Positions 34,961 to 47,089 are shown, counted from the stretch's first letter. The stretch is DNA of 64,000 nucleotides from Schistocephalus solidus (GCA_017591395.1 WEDG01000417.1:1-64000); one strand, 5' to 3'. Made by a program: numbers and translations. Notes: a model not told the origin generated them from the sequence alone.

Positions 34961-35930
34961 TGCCATGCATGCAGTAATAAAAATGTGGTTTCATATATTA
35001 GATCCTTATCGAAAAAAATTTATTCCTCATATCGGGCTATATTTGCTACATTTTTTTAACTTTAAATTTGCATCTATCCAGAAAGTAAACCCGTTAAATC
35101 GTCAGATAACTTTGAAGAACAAGCCCACCGCATCTAGAACGAAAGCTGTGTGCATTTTAGGGAACGGAAATCAATGGTACTGCGAAATTTTTAAATTTTG
35201 AAAATTCTTTCATAGATATGATAGCACAGCATACAACAATTCCTACTGAACCATAAGATGCTTACTCTAGCTGGGCAATTTAAAAATCGTAAAATCGGCA
35301 GTATTAATCGAACTTTAAGTTATTGACTCATAAAGAACAATGTAGTTTAAATAAAGTTTGTTTAGTAAACGGAACTGCTAAGCATAAACACTAAGATATG
35401 TCGCTGATAATTCATTCATCAGACTGTTAGTTTCAAAAATGACAGAGATATGAAGCGCTAGTGAGCTAGCTTGCAGCACTACCACGTTGATGTAACAGCC
35501 AGTCTAGATCAGTTAGTAACAATAAGTTGGACAGGTGTTAACTATTTCCCTACTTTGTACCGCAGTGTGCGGGGTTGCAGAAATAATCACTGTTTGGCGT
35601 TGAAAACTTTCAAACTGAAAGCTCTTACGCAAACTTTACAATTATGCACAATTTTTGCTATCATTTTGTCTAGTCCTGGATTGGAAATAAACGGTCGATG
35701 CAGCGGTTTCTGGAATTGCCAGGCTATTGAACAGTCTTCAGCATGTCCACTCAAGGGTGGAGGGAGAAAAACAATAAGAGGCGGCAACAAATTGTGTAAC
35801 TTACACGTGTTTATCCATATTTGCAAAACTGGCTTTTATTTCAAGGCTCTAAAACTAAGCACGGATGTCACTGGCACATGAAAACTAAAGTAAGCGTCAC
35901 AAGTAAATAGAGTCGGTCAAATTGTGAGCA
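34961..35930. other. Unassigned DNA
   Basis: A 136-codon forward frame at 35471-35881 has no recognisable domain. Nothing else was seen. Confidence 0.35.
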
Positions 35931-35939
35931 GCGAATGGA

Positions 35940-36440
35940 TCTGCAGCCCCACCTTGTGGTTACCTGACTGAAATGGTTTGAGTTGTCATGGTAACACGGG
36001 CCTTTATTCCCTTGGACAGTTATTGAGGAGGGTTTTGAGGGTTTAACTGGGAAGTTGGGGAGTTGGGGTTTTAGATTTAAGACTGCTGTTAGGAAATTTG
36101 TAATTTGATTTCTGGCTGCAGCTAGGGATATGAGCTAAGGTTGAGTACGTAATTAAGAGTCGTTGTTGGAGTGAGTTATTGGGGTAAGAGGTTGAAGTTT
36201 TGTCTGGTTGGGGTTATTATTTGAGGTAAATAGTTTGTCTTAACCATAAACCCAACTCAAATTCCCTGGTCCTATTCCTAAACTGAAAATCCTACCCAAA
36301 CCCCTAAACCTAACTTAATACATTTTCCAAACCCCCTTAGCCTCTGTCCATAAATGCTCAATAGAATGTCACCTAGCGTCATGATGACTACTCACATCGT
36401 TTCAAAAAGCCTACCACAAGGTGACCATCAAGTTGGGTTG
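35940..36440. repeat. Imperfect inverted repeat with G-rich and C-rich telomere-like arms
   Basis: The left arm has CACCTTGTGGT near 35950, then G-rich sequence such as GAGGGTTTAACTGGG and GTTGGGGAGTTGGGGTTTTAG. The right arm, reversed, has CACCTTGTGGT near 36423, and its plus strand is C-rich (CCTACCCAAACCCCTAAACC). Matching between the arms is only moderate. The switch from G-rich to C-rich strand falls near 36240. Confidence 0.5.
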
Positions 36441-36449
36441 TAGGAACAT

Positions 36450-37290
36450 TCGTCAAAAACTGTATCAAAAATTAAAATATCATCGATAAGCCATTTCTTC
36501 TATTGTGTACAGTTGAACCATGGACATTCTAAACGCAAACACACTTGCTCTACAATCAAAACTGATTTCGCAGATGGAAGGACCTACATGAGTCTGGAAA
36601 TAAGTCACATTTTGTGAAAAAACAGAATTTCTTTCAGACTGCACAGCCAATGACTAAAACCACTGCAGGTTAGAAGACACAGTCCAGAAAAGAAAATCAT
36701 TGCGTAGTTATCTGATTTCCTTAGGTCCAGAAAGTTCATGAGAGTGGTATTGCTTCATCGTTAGTGTATTAGCCTCCAGATTATCAATTAACATATAATT
36801 GATAAGGCTGTGTCAAATTTTTTTGGATTAAGTTAAAATTTATTGCTATAGTTAGGTTCAGAACATGGAAATAGGTAAATTTATTGGAATTTAACCAATG
36901 GTCATCTGTATTGCCGGAAGTTGCTATTAACTGGTCTTAACGGAATCGACTTTTTCAAAGCCTTCGCTTTCTTTCTGGACGTGACTAGGGCTATTAATTA
37001 ATTTGAGGACCGTTATTATTGTCAAAAATTACTATATCAAAATTTATGCACAATGTTGCTTAAAAAGAAAGTTTGGATGCATACCCGATAAGTTAGGAGA
37101 TATACCGTTGAGCATTGGAATCTCTCCATTTTCCCTTTCTGTACAAACAATAATTGCTGATGACTTTCGGCTGACGTCATTGCTCTACAATATTGGATTA
37201 AAAATTTAGAAGAAAGTGATACGTACTAAAAAAATTTATATAGAAAATAAACTCTGGAAAACACAGAATGTTTATAATGCAATGTCCTGC
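36450..37290. other. Unassigned DNA
   Basis: No gene or repeat recognised. Confidence 0.5.
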
Positions 37291-37374
37291 CTCATACCTT
37301 TTTGACTAGCAGCAGTTTCTTGCCTAGGTTAAAACTCTGACATGTACCGAAGTCTAAATAGCTGAACTGTAGAC

Positions 37375-37555
37375 CTAATTTTGCGGGCCATGCTTTATAA
37401 TGCTCAGATAGAATATAAATTCTGCAATCTTTCCCTACAGCAGGACGGGAAATAATCCAAAACCGCCTCTCAGATCGCATCTTTCTCAAGGGCTTGGCTA
37501 AAGAGGACTTAATTAGTTTTTCTATGCTCTTCGGATTCAAATTACCGCCAGCGTC
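37375..37555 (-). CDS. Weak candidate exon, unknown protein
   Basis: The minus-strand frame is preceded by GATTTCGGTTTTCCAG, a plausible 3' splice site, and can end at a weak donor TTAG|GTCTAC at 37374. The encoded stretch (about 60 residues) is Lys/Arg-rich near its start (KSSLAKPLRKMRSERRF) and continues GKDCRIYILSEHYKAW. No family is recognised. Composition and the acceptor are the only support; chance is quite possible. Confidence 0.22.
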
Positions 37556-38399
37556 TGGAAAACCGAAATCTTCTCCTATTCAGATAGTAGCCTTCGTCAA
37601 CCTAGGGCGGACGATTATATTTGCAAGGACAAAGTTAGGAAGACAAAAAACAGCCCTTTGATCCGCCTGAAGACTACTGCCTTCTTAATGACCGCTTGGG
37701 ATGGCAAAATCGTCAGGGCATGCAGCTGTTAATTGCCTCACCCCTTTGAAGTGCCCCAGGAGCCTTTGCACAGCTGGTCTCCCAGAACATCGAAACACCT
37801 AACAGTTAGCTGTGATAAACTGGACGTGTGGGGCTAATTTCAGTTACACCGCCATGAAGACAGTAGCGGAATCACCTAGGCAGCCATTTTACTCTGCAGA
37901 TGATATAAAAACAGTAAAGGATCTGAAAAGCCAGAGCTATGGCCGATGGACATTTCTGAGGATCCCAAAACATCAAATTTCCGAAAATAGTGTTGGGCTT
38001 CAAACCATGCTCATATGATCGTCTTTGTGAAGTTCGGCTAAAAGGTCACTAGTGCAGGAAATTAAGCCATATTTACGTTAGCCTCTGTGCACTAGATCTT
38101 TAATTGCAGGAAAAATTTGCAGAAGGCAAAACACTGTTAAATGGACAGCTACGTAGGAGCGGTGGAATGTGACCTTGCGTTAAAAGGCATGTAAACACAT
38201 TTTCCAGGTTGCCAAATGTGAAACATTCTAGGGAGCATATGAATGGCTATGAATGTGCACGTACGTTGTTGACACCAGTCAGGATGGGTGAACAGTTGTC
38301 GAGTTCTACCTCATGCGTGAGTGCCGAGAGGTCCTTCCTCTGGATTACTGGGATTTCTGATTCGGAGACCGTGCAAGATTTCTAAATTTCAAAAAATGT

Positions 38400-39230
38400 T
38401 ATAAAAATCTAAATGGTCTTTCATTTTATGGTTAAAAATCCTCGTTCCTTGGCCAGCCGCCTGGCGAGGTCGGCGGGTTGAGGTCACTGGGACTGAACGA
38501 AGGGGTAGGTAGGGTTGGATGTGAGCAATGTTTGGGGGTAGAGCGCAGGGAATGAATATCACTGTCCAGTACGCGGGGTGACCGACTGTCATCAGGGAGC
38601 GGGGAAAGCGAATGGACACCACTTGAAGTGGTTGGCGGCCACGGAAGAGACAGCGCCTGTACGAGCGTATTCTGACAGCACAGGGTTGGGTTTGCTAGCC
38701 GTATAGCCACTGCGGTGGCTGTTGCTAGCACCCGTTGGTGTAGGCCTTTAGAGAAACTGGTTGGTGTCAGGTAGACAACCTGAAAGGCTTCTTTGGGATC
38801 TACGCGGTGGTTAGTATCAACAAGATGGGCGGGAATATAACTCGATATTGCTTTGGTTGCACCTTTACCTAACCAGACAGGTATGTGTTCAAGTACCTCG
38901 TTGTACGGCCAATGTATCTTGCTCTACAGGAGCAAGTGAATGAGTAAATACACATTGAGGTGGTCTTCACTGGGAGTCGGTTTTGCCTTCAACATGTAAG
39001 AGGGGAGAGTTCAAAAAGGATACCCCTAGGTTCACCGTGGGGAATGCGCTCGTAATTGCTGTCTTCAGACGTCGTCTTACTAGTTCGCTTGTTGCATCCC
39101 CTAGGAAGAGCAGTCTTATGAACACGTTCTTCTTTTCTGCAGTGAAGATGATAGGCTTTGTGGTGCGCTCCCTTCCATTTCACTCAGTTAAGTGCGGGGT
39201 AATATAAAAAACCTCGGGTTTCCCCATTGC
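38400..39230 (-). mobile_element. PLE-type GIY-YIG nuclease fragment of a distinct lineage
   Basis: The minus-strand translation, across frames, gives GDATSELVRRRLKTAITSAF (near 39105-39045), then MCIYSFTCSCRARYIGRTTR with YLNT (near 38965-38900), which has the paired Ile-Tyr and Tyr-Ile-Gly of a GIY-YIG core plus a Cys-x-Cys. Then come EHIPVWLGKGATKAISS and AHLVDTNHRVDPKEAFQVV (near 38900-38770) and IRLANPTLCCQNTLVQALSL with PWP (near 38710-38640). This layout differs from PLE copies A to F, which have CxxC before the Tyr-Cys-Gly and a HIDL tail. Frameshifts separate the blocks. The reverse transcriptase was not found upstream, so it is a 3' fragment. Confidence 0.6.
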
Positions 39231-39239
39231 TGTACAATG

Positions 39240-40560
39240 TGCAATTCGATCTACCCTCTGTTAAATTGAAAAGTTGATGTGTGAAGAACCTCCGACACAC
39301 CTCTTGAGTTTGAGATCATTTACTATGGAAAAGTTCCGGACCAGCCATTATATAACTCACGATCGGAATAAGCATTTTACTAAATAACAGCTAAGCAAAT
39401 AACTACAAATAGCTGGCCACTCGTCAAGCCCGAAAATTGATCATAGTAAAGTTTTCAGTAATTTACTGATGGTCATCTTACACCCTACCGAACGGTAATA
39501 ATCGGTCTACTTAAATGTTTAGGGGAGTATTTATAGGTGAAGTTTGACGGTAGATGGATAAATATAGCACAAGTTTTATAAGCTCTTAAGTGTATTATAC
39601 CCATAAAAATACAAGTCGATGGATTACAGACGTTGCGATTACCCTGCTGTGACTACCTAGTAACATATTTTAGTGTTGTTTGACTTTCAGTTCTGACAAA
39701 TCATTTCCTAGTTTAAGCTCCGGTTCTGCCTTTCAGCTGGTTTTATCCCTAAAAAGTCTTTTTGGACAGCCAGATTAACTGTTATTTTTCATATTAGCCG
39801 CTGAAAATATCCAAAATTATTCGTCCACTCGCCATATGCTGGCGATTATTTTACAGACGAAGAGGTGTGATGATATTTGGAGTATATTTTCTTCTTTCCA
39901 CTAATACCGAGATCTCAATGTTGAAGACTCTATGATAGAACCTTTTTCGATGTAAGCCACAATGATATGATGGTAAAGGACACGAAATTCGTTGCTTAAA
40001 AGCAAGGCAGGTCGGTTTAGATTGCAACATCATGATTTTAGACAATTTTTTAAATCCAAAACTGATTTGCTGATAACGCGCTCCGGTGGGGAAATGTTGA
40101 AATGTAGTTCAAGAAAGGAGTTGTACCGACATCAAAATGGTTTTTTTTCGGTAAACACTGGCTGGTGTCCTCCACGTTACTGTCAAATTTGATTTAATTG
40201 GAGCTCCTGGCGGGAATGATTAGGCAATATCGATTTTTTAGGGTTGCTTTAAATTTTAACTGTTTTGCACACTCACTGCACGTCTGAAGATGACGTGGGG
40301 AACCAAAGCCGAAAATGTAAGACTGTTCTCCTTTCCCCAGAACTCTCTTTCTCCGAATTTACTTAAAGGGCAGTTGACCACTATAAACACGCTTCTAAAG
40401 TACACAAAACAGGTAAGAATAACGAGATAGATAGTTCAAGCGTTTTCTTGATAGATAAATAAAGACATCTAGGGTATAAAATTTCCGCACATTTTAAAGC
40501 CTTACCCACCACAACGTAAAACCATGTCCACACACTTAATTTCCTCATCTTTGAACAAAT
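39240..40560. other. Unassigned DNA
   Basis: No coding region supported. CTGAAGATGACGTGGGGAAC near 40284 resembles the 3' UTR style of some flatworm retroelements, but no element could be delimited. Confidence 0.35.
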
Positions 40561-40589
40561 ACTTGTTCAATGCGATGTTAAAGTTTGGT

Positions 40590-41160
40590 GATCGTCGGAT
40601 GGGCGTTTCCCGATCGGGTTACGGGAACTGTTCATTCCGTTGTGTATTGGGTCTCAGTGCAGTTCCGACACGGCGGAGTGAGCCTGATTGTGAATTGCGT
40701 GGGATTTTGTTTATAGGTGAATGCAAATTCTCTGCAGATGTGTCCTTCCCTAGTCGCGTCTTACCATATTCCCAACGCGAGACAAAGTCATGACGACGAG
40801 GGAAAGGTGCGAACATGGGCTGACAAAGCTAAATTGTCGGTCTACGCGTTATCCACATGTATCAGGCTTCACTAAGGGGTGCATCGGATATCGCCCTAGT
40901 GCGTCTGCCATAAAGGCTAAACTAGGATGGAAGTATTGCACCTTCGTTAACGGTGCTGGGTGGAAGCTAGTTATCACGTCAGTTGGCACCCTTCGGAACC
41001 ACTACTGGTTGTGTTTTGTAATACCAAGTGTCCAAAATATTTTTTGTAGGCTGCATGTCATTTCTGAAAAAGACAAAGGAGACTGGAATGTCATCTCTAG
41101 TTTATTAGCTGCCATCAGGCAGCCATACTCTACCCCAGGTTTTGCAAAACCTGAGGCGTG
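40590..41160. repeat. SINE fragments around a foldback-family fragment
   Basis: A reverse SINE 5' module lies at about 40595-40670 (GTTTCCCGATCGGGTTACGG). A foldback-family piece lies at about 40790-41010, with GCCATAAAGGCTAAACTAGG, and TCAGTTGGCACCCTTCGGAA near 40979. A reverse SINE body follows at about 41060-41150 (GGAGACTGGAATGTCATCTC). The foldback piece seems to have landed inside, or next to, a SINE. Confidence 0.55.
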
Positions 41161-41164
41161 TTTT

Positions 41165-41750
41165 TGAGATGTCTAATGCCCTACGATCTCATTGTTCTCC
41201 CCAATGCGATCAGGAAATTTAGTTGTTTTATTTATTTTTTCTATTTGTTTTCAGGTATCATTTGAAATGCCGTAAAGCCATGGTATTTCACAACACAAGC
41301 TTTGCAGTTTTTGTTTGCTTACTGTGCTCCTGCCCATGGAAGTTAGAACAGCGTTTATTATTGGCGTCTGGCAAGGTGTTTTTCAGTCTCCGACTACAGT
41401 TTAGTGCCAGTTAGAAAAGCTTCCTAGCCACCACAGTACTCCATTACGCAGCAAAATTTACGCTTTTTGGAAAACATCTGGAAACATAATAGGTTTCGGC
41501 AAAATATGCCACAAAGGCTTGCTACTTTCACCTCTGATATAAACACCGAAATTATGAAGCCGGTGTTCACGCAATGCCAGTGAAAGGCCATCCGTGGGGA
41601 TGCAATGGACCTCAGTATCAACAAAAGCTGGATCCATTGAATGCATTTAAGGGTGATAGAACTCTATCCTCACCTACCTGAGGTTCCTCAAACATTTCAA
41701 GCAGAAAGTTATGCTGCTTTTTTGAAAATTTGTGCATTACTCCTTCGCCA
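41165..41750. other. Unassigned DNA
   Basis: No gene supported. It may contain unrecognised upstream remains of the transposase that follows. Confidence 0.4.
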
Positions 41751-41754
41751 TCAC

Positions 41755-42440
41755 CAAAATGACCATCAGCCTCTAAAAAAACTTTCGGTTCAACGAAAAG
41801 TCTAGATGGTCAGGTAAACCATCCTGACTGTCGCATTCGGGAAAAGTAAACCCATCAGCAATGCTGGAGGATGAAACCTGGTGCGCTGAGGTGCCATGTC
41901 TGGAATTTAACGGATTAGGCTATTTTTCTTCCTTGGTGCATCCAATCATATGAATACCGTTGCAGGGGAACATTACCTGAAGGTGTTGTAGTCGTCTGAT
42001 ATTGCACAACTTCAGGTGCAAAGGGATCGTGTTAATGCCTTTTTTAACAGGGCGGAGCCTGTCATCGCCTATCCAGGTGAGTGGAAGGCTTCCGTTACTT
42101 CAGGTTTCCTGACCTACAGTGGGGTTGGCGGGGTACCCTCGAATGGGCTTCGCCCCATCATGACCTCACAATTTGTGATTTTTTTTCGCGGAGCTATATC
42201 GAAAGCCGTGTTCATGCCACAAGGCCCCCGTGGCATGTCACAGTTCGAGGAAAGAGTCCGCATGGCCTGCAACGGTGTCGGGAAAGAAATGCTGCAAAAT
42301 ATTGATGAGGCCTGTGATTGAAGGCTGTGGTTGAAGGCTGTCGAAAGCGGAAGCGCTCATATGGACGTAGACGGCTAGTCCTCGAGGCGTCGAACGTGAT
42401 GCCAAACCTAGCAAGCAATATCCCAATGGCTCCTTTGATG
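41755..42440 (+). pseudogene. Tc1/mariner-like transposase relic, C-terminal part
   Basis: The forward translation in changing frames gives KNFRFNEKSRWSGK (near 41775-41815), then VAGEHYLKVL (near 41960-41990), then FPDLQWGWRGTLEWASPHHD with LTICDFFSRSYIESRVHATR (near 42105-42230), and ending ACNGVGKEMLQNIDEA. The last block matches the region around the third catalytic acid in this superfamily, usually SPDLTPxDFFLWGY, with the Asp before FF retained. Frameshifts and stops are present, and terminal inverted repeats were not found. DNA cut-and-paste transposition would be the ancestral role. Confidence 0.6.
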
Positions 42441-42509
42441 ATGACAGTGGTGGTAGTGGCGAGGGTGATGGGGATAATGACTAGAATGATGATAAAAACA
42501 TGAAAAAGC

Positions 42510-43535
42510 TGACTTTCTTGTTTAAAATTTGGGATACCCTGTCTTTTACATGCACATTTGGTTGGTCATGGTAGAATTTTATGCAAGCTGGGTAGGTTAT
42601 AACCTTTATCCCTCCCTCAAAAAATAAACCAGCAGCCTGTCAGAGACCATCCGGCAGGGGAAGAAATTGGATGGGACAGCAGATATGGCCTCAAGTTGTT
42701 GTCAAAAGTTTGCCGCAGATGTGTTCAGATATAACCAACAGTCACAAGCCTATTTAATGAAATGTGTTTATAAATTCTGAACTGCATTATAATGAAGTAC
42801 TTAGATGCGGTTTTAATATTGATTATCGTGCAGCATAAGCCCCAATATTTCAGTCTCGACAAGATTAAATCTTTTAAATGCAGTTCTTTCTAACCGCCTG
42901 TAAAACATAACTCCGAAATAAAGTACTACTTCAGTAATATAAATTTTTTGGTTAATTTTCGTCGCCCTTGTAGATTCAACAATATTTTACAGAAAAATGC
43001 AAAAATATAATTTCTTGCGTCCATTTTGTAGTAGGATATGTTTTCTTTTAAGTATATGATTGAAAAAGAGTTCCTTTCGGCTTTTAACAACTTGTTCGAT
43101 TTCTGAATAATTGTGAACCTGATCTGCAGTTGAAATTGAGTTTTGAAGCTCAAAATACGTAATGTATGCCTTAAATGTCCGAGAAATCACGCATCTTCTA
43201 CGCTATTAAAAAGACATCATATAGGGTTCATTAAATTTTAAAAGGGCTTTGCTTTATGCTGCTTAGTTCTTAAGAAGCATAAATAAGCGGGAAGAAAGGT
43301 TACTGTACAAATGGACATTTCATGGTCTTAAAACGTTCACAAGCATAAAGCTTTTCCAAGCTGAATGATACCCAATCTTCATGATGTCGTTAATTGTTAC
43401 TGAATGAATTTAAAAAATATTCCATGTTTTAACTGGTAAGAACATCGAGAATCAATGGTTGTCATCGGCAGTTTCAAAGTGTATAATTAAAAAGCTGACA
43501 TCCGGCCCTGTCTCAACTGCCTTGGGGTTCTGCTG
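42510..43535. other. AT-rich unassigned DNA
   Basis: No gene or repeat recognised. Confidence 0.5.
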
Positions 43536-43540
43536 TACGA

Positions 43541-43855
43541 TATATATATATATATGAAATGGAACCGACAAAGACAAGGGAGACCGGAATGGCCATTTCT
43601 GGCTTATTAGCCGTCATCAGCCAGTCATACCAAATCCCAAGTGTGGTACACCCGGGATTCTAACCCGCAACCTTTGGTATTTGAGTCGAACGCTCTACCA
43701 TTGAGCCACGGGCTCGCTGTTTTGTCGGTTGTGATCCGGAATATGATGATAGTGTGGGGCTCGCCGATCTGCTTAAGGAACATGTATGTTCCGTTGTGCC
43801 CTGGAGCTCAGACTAGAGCTCTCGAAGGCGGTCGCATAGCGACGTCTAGCATATG
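43541..43855 (-). repeat. Full-length tRNA-derived SINE, reverse copy with TA tail
   Basis: On the minus strand: a 5' module (43855-43765; TCGCTATGCGACCGCC to GATCGGCGAGCCCC), a tRNA-like head (about 43715-43645; box A TGGCTCAATGGTAGAGC, box B GGTTAGAATCC with one change), the body (43640-43560) and a (TA)n tail at 43541-43556. Confidence 0.9.
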
Positions 43856-44088
43856 ATGAAATGGAATCCCAGGTATACCACACTTGGGATTGGGTATGAC
43901 TGGCTGATGACGGCTAATAAGCCAGAAATGGCCATTCCGGTCCCCCTTGTCGTTGTCGGTTCCATTTCATCATATGCTACACATCGCTATGCAACCGCCT
44001 GCGAGAGCTCTAGTCTGAGCTCCAGGGCACAACGGAACATACATGTTCCTTATGCAGATCGGCAGATATATATATATATATATATATG
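43856..44088 (+). repeat. SINE body plus 5' module, forward, inverted relative to neighbour
   Basis: The forward body (43883-43975) begins after a box B remnant (GGAATCCCAGGTATACCAC). The 5' module (43976-44065) and a TA tract (44068-44088) follow. With the reverse copy it forms a long foldback: both body and 5' module pair. Confidence 0.88.
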
Positions 44089-44209
44089 AAAGTGTGGTGT
44101 TCACCGATCTGGTTAAGGAACACTGATGTTCCGCTGTGCCTTGGAGCTCACTTAAGAGCCCTCGCGGGCAGTCGCATAGCGACTTGAGATATTTGTTGAT
44201 AAGATGTTG

Positions 44210-44211
<2 letters not shown>
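44089..44211 (-). repeat. SINE 5' module, reverse, solitary
   Basis: GTGTTCACCGATCTGGTTAAGG to GGCAGTCGCATAGCGACTT, flanked by TA tracts. Confidence 0.75.

Positions 44212-44276
<65 letters not shown>
44212..44276. repeat. (TA)n microsatellite at the PLE 3' side
   Basis: About 32 TA units directly next to the PLE 3' end. Confidence 0.95.
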
Positions 44277-44278
<2 letters not shown>

Positions 44279-46026
44279 AATTTTAACACGTTCTATGGGA
44301 AATGGAGCTTTATTGTAAATTTTCAACACCGGTTCTCCTGGTCGTCGTCAGACGCAGGCGGGCAGCAAATGTGACCAAAAACAGTTGACATCGTAATCAC
44401 GCGAAAAAATCGATACTGGCGTGAACATTGGCACCATTGAGCTGCCGCCGTGTGTATCAGCCTGTCCTGATTGGTTCTCGTTTCTTCCATTTCTCCTTGA
44501 GATGTCTGTACACCGCATCCAACTCGATATGTCTGTTGATGCATGACTCATCTGAATGCATCGCCTCGAGGAACTCTCGACCTTTCTTGAAGGGACAGGC
44601 GGCGACAATCCGAGTTTTTATCCCAAGCGAAGGTGTGCCCGGTGTCTAGAGTATGCATAGCTGTTTGGGACAGATGGTCCCGCCTCTTTACTGCCAACTG
44701 ATGTTCATAGAGGCGTGTAGAGGCGGATTTTGCCGGTCTGACCACAATACACGGCATCACATGCTTCACACGGGATCTTGTAGATGACTTCTTTCTTGTC
44801 CAAATAGTTGACCCTGTCCTTAGGGTGGACAAGCTGGGTACGCAAAGTGGTTGTCGGTTTGTGCGCCACATGAATTTGGTGCTTCCATAGGTGTCTTTCG
44901 ACGAGTTCAGAAACATTTTTAATGTAGGGAAGGGTTCACCATGTATTTAATTTGGCGCCTCGTTAGAACTACTTGGTTCCTTTTCTGTCGAATTCTGTCG
45001 TTTCAAGTATCGGCATACAAAATCCTTAGGGTACCCGTTCTGCGAAAATAATTCACACAAGTAATTCAGTTTGATTTGATAGCCTTCTTCGTCGGAGCAA
45101 TGGGTTTTTGCTCGACTGAGTAGACTGTTGACAGCACTCCGTTTGTGAGCGATAGGCTGATTGCTCGCATACCGCAGAATAACTTCGGCATAAGTTTCCT
45201 TTCGATAAACCGATGTGTGTAGTGTTCCGTCGGTCTTTCGTTGTACGAGAACATCTAGGAATGGGAGTTTATTGTCAACTTCCTTTTCGAGTGTGAATTG
45301 GATTCCCGGGATTGTGGAGTTGATGGTGTTATGAAGCATTTCCAGTTGGTCCTTTTTAACGACAACAAATGTGTCGTCTACATAACGTAGCCATAATTTA
45401 GGATAAACTAACGGAAGAGCCGTGGCCTCGAGTTTCTGCATTGCGATTTCGGCGAGAAAACCAGAGATGGGTGACCCCATTGGAGCTCCTTTCAGTTGCT
45501 TATAGCATTTTCGGTCGAATGAAAAGTTAGTTTCTAAACATAGATCTATGAGTTCGAGTACGGCCGCTGCTGGAACATCCGTATCGTGGGACGACAGAAG
45601 TTCCTTTGTGTATTGTTTTGCTAGGGCTAACGTTATAGACGTGAAGAGGTAAACGACATCGAAGGAGACCATTATTTAATCTGCGGAGATCGTGGTTCCT
45701 TTTAATTTCTTTAGAAACTCCGTTGAATTCTCAATTGAGGTTGCACAATTCTTCGTAAGCGGATGAAGCTTTTGGAATAACCACTTGGAAATTTTATAGT
45801 TGGGCGCACCGATCAATGACACTATAGGTCGCAGTGGAACTTCAGTTTTGTGGAATTTAGGCAGTCCATAAATCTTCGCGATGGTTGGTTCAGTTTGTCG
45901 CAGGGATTTAGCAATATTTCCTGACAGTTGCTTCTTCCCTGTGAGACGTTTCAACACCTTATCAATAGGTGAATTCTGTGTTTTGTAGGGTCTGCAGAGA
46001 GTGGTTCGTAGGTGAATCCATCTTCT

Positions 46027-46029
<3 letters not shown>
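44277..46029 (-). mobile_element. Penelope-like element copy C, best-preserved RT + GIY-YIG
   Basis: Read on the minus strand from 46029. RT fingers include KIYGLPKFHKTEVPLRPIV (near 45885-45830) and NYKISKWLFQKLHPLTKN. One TAA lies at 45676-45678, just before MVSFDVVYLFTSITLA. From 45672 to 44947 the frame is open for 241 codons and holds QLKGAPMGSPISGFLAEIA (near 45505-45450), RYVDDTFVVVKKDQLE (near 45390-45345; both catalytic Asp present) and the RT tail GYPKDFVCRYLKRQ. After frameshifts come LPYIKNVSELVERHLWKHQ (44935-44880), the nuclease core VIYKIPCEACDAVYCGQTGK (about 44792-44733), LAVKRRDHLSQTAMHTLDTG, then an INRHIELDAVYRHL end near 44540-44500. The missing 5' end coincides with a TA tract. 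It would be inactive, but it is the best guide to the family in this window. Confidence 0.92.
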
Positions 46030-46084
<55 letters not shown>

Positions 46085-46096
46085 GATATATATATA
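46030..46096. repeat. (TA)n microsatellite at the PLE 5' side
   Basis: TA units from 46030 to 46083, then a CG and a further short TA run. Confidence 0.95.
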
Positions 46097-46099
46097 ACA

Positions 46100-47085
46100 A
46101 CCAGACTTAAGCAGCGCGGCCAAATCGAAATCAAATTGCGGAATTACAGTAAAGCTGTCACGAGGTAAGTCAGCGACTGTAAGTGATTTGTGTTGCAAAA
46201 AGACCCCAGCAGGAAGAAGGCACCATAGTCTGACACTCGTTTCAAGGGAAAAATAAACTTTGCAGTTAGTTGGCAACGATCTAAGCCACAACCGTTAGAG
46301 AATACTTATAGGGTCAAACGCATTGAATTTAGCAAAGTGGGGAATGTGCTCCATTACCGTTTAGAAGAGCAACTTTAGAATTGACCTCTTTCTTTCGAAG
46401 CCTGTCGAGTGTTCATTGATTATAGTGGCACGAGTTCCTGGTAACCTGTACGATAAGCATGTAACAGTTGCGGCTTCACCCAGATTTAACGCGGTCAAGT
46501 GCATATCGGTAACCAATGTGGATCCAAGTTCGGCCGAAAGAAACGGCGACGCACTCCAATTGGTGAGGCAGTTTAAGTTCTTCAGGGTGTTTTTGCATAA
46601 ACTTGATATAAAAAATTAGAAATAAAACGTGACTAACACAAGCATGCTTTTCAGAGTAAATAAAAACGAGGGAAAACTGTAAACTGTTAACTGCATTTGT
46701 CGACAGAAGCACAAGAAAGGATTCTGTAGGAAAATTACCCATCCCTGTCATTATGGGTGTAAATTTTCATAGTAGCGCAGTTTTAACTTACCTGTATCCA
46801 AGTATGCCGAAGAGACTCGGTGGCTGTTGCTCGTTTCCTAAAGTTTGTAAAAGGGTGGAATTGTTCTCATATGAATGCATATACATTTGCTTAAGACAAA
46901 CTTTGGAGGACAGTCATTTAAGTCAAAACTGGGCATTGCAATTGCCAGAAATAAATTCTACGTTACAGTTATATTTTTCAAAAGACAATTTGACGAGCAT
47001 ACGTTAGCTTTCGATAAATTATCATCAGGCCTTTACATTTATATCACTGTGTAACTAAAATACTTTTCACCTTATTATGCGAACA
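46100..47085. other. Unassigned DNA
   Basis: No gene recognised; short frames only. Confidence 0.45.
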
Positions 47086-47089
47086 TCTA

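Noticed and set aside
35471..35881. 136-codon forward frame as a gene
   Set aside because: No domain, no splice signals and no supporting neighbour; kept only as a note in the gap entry.
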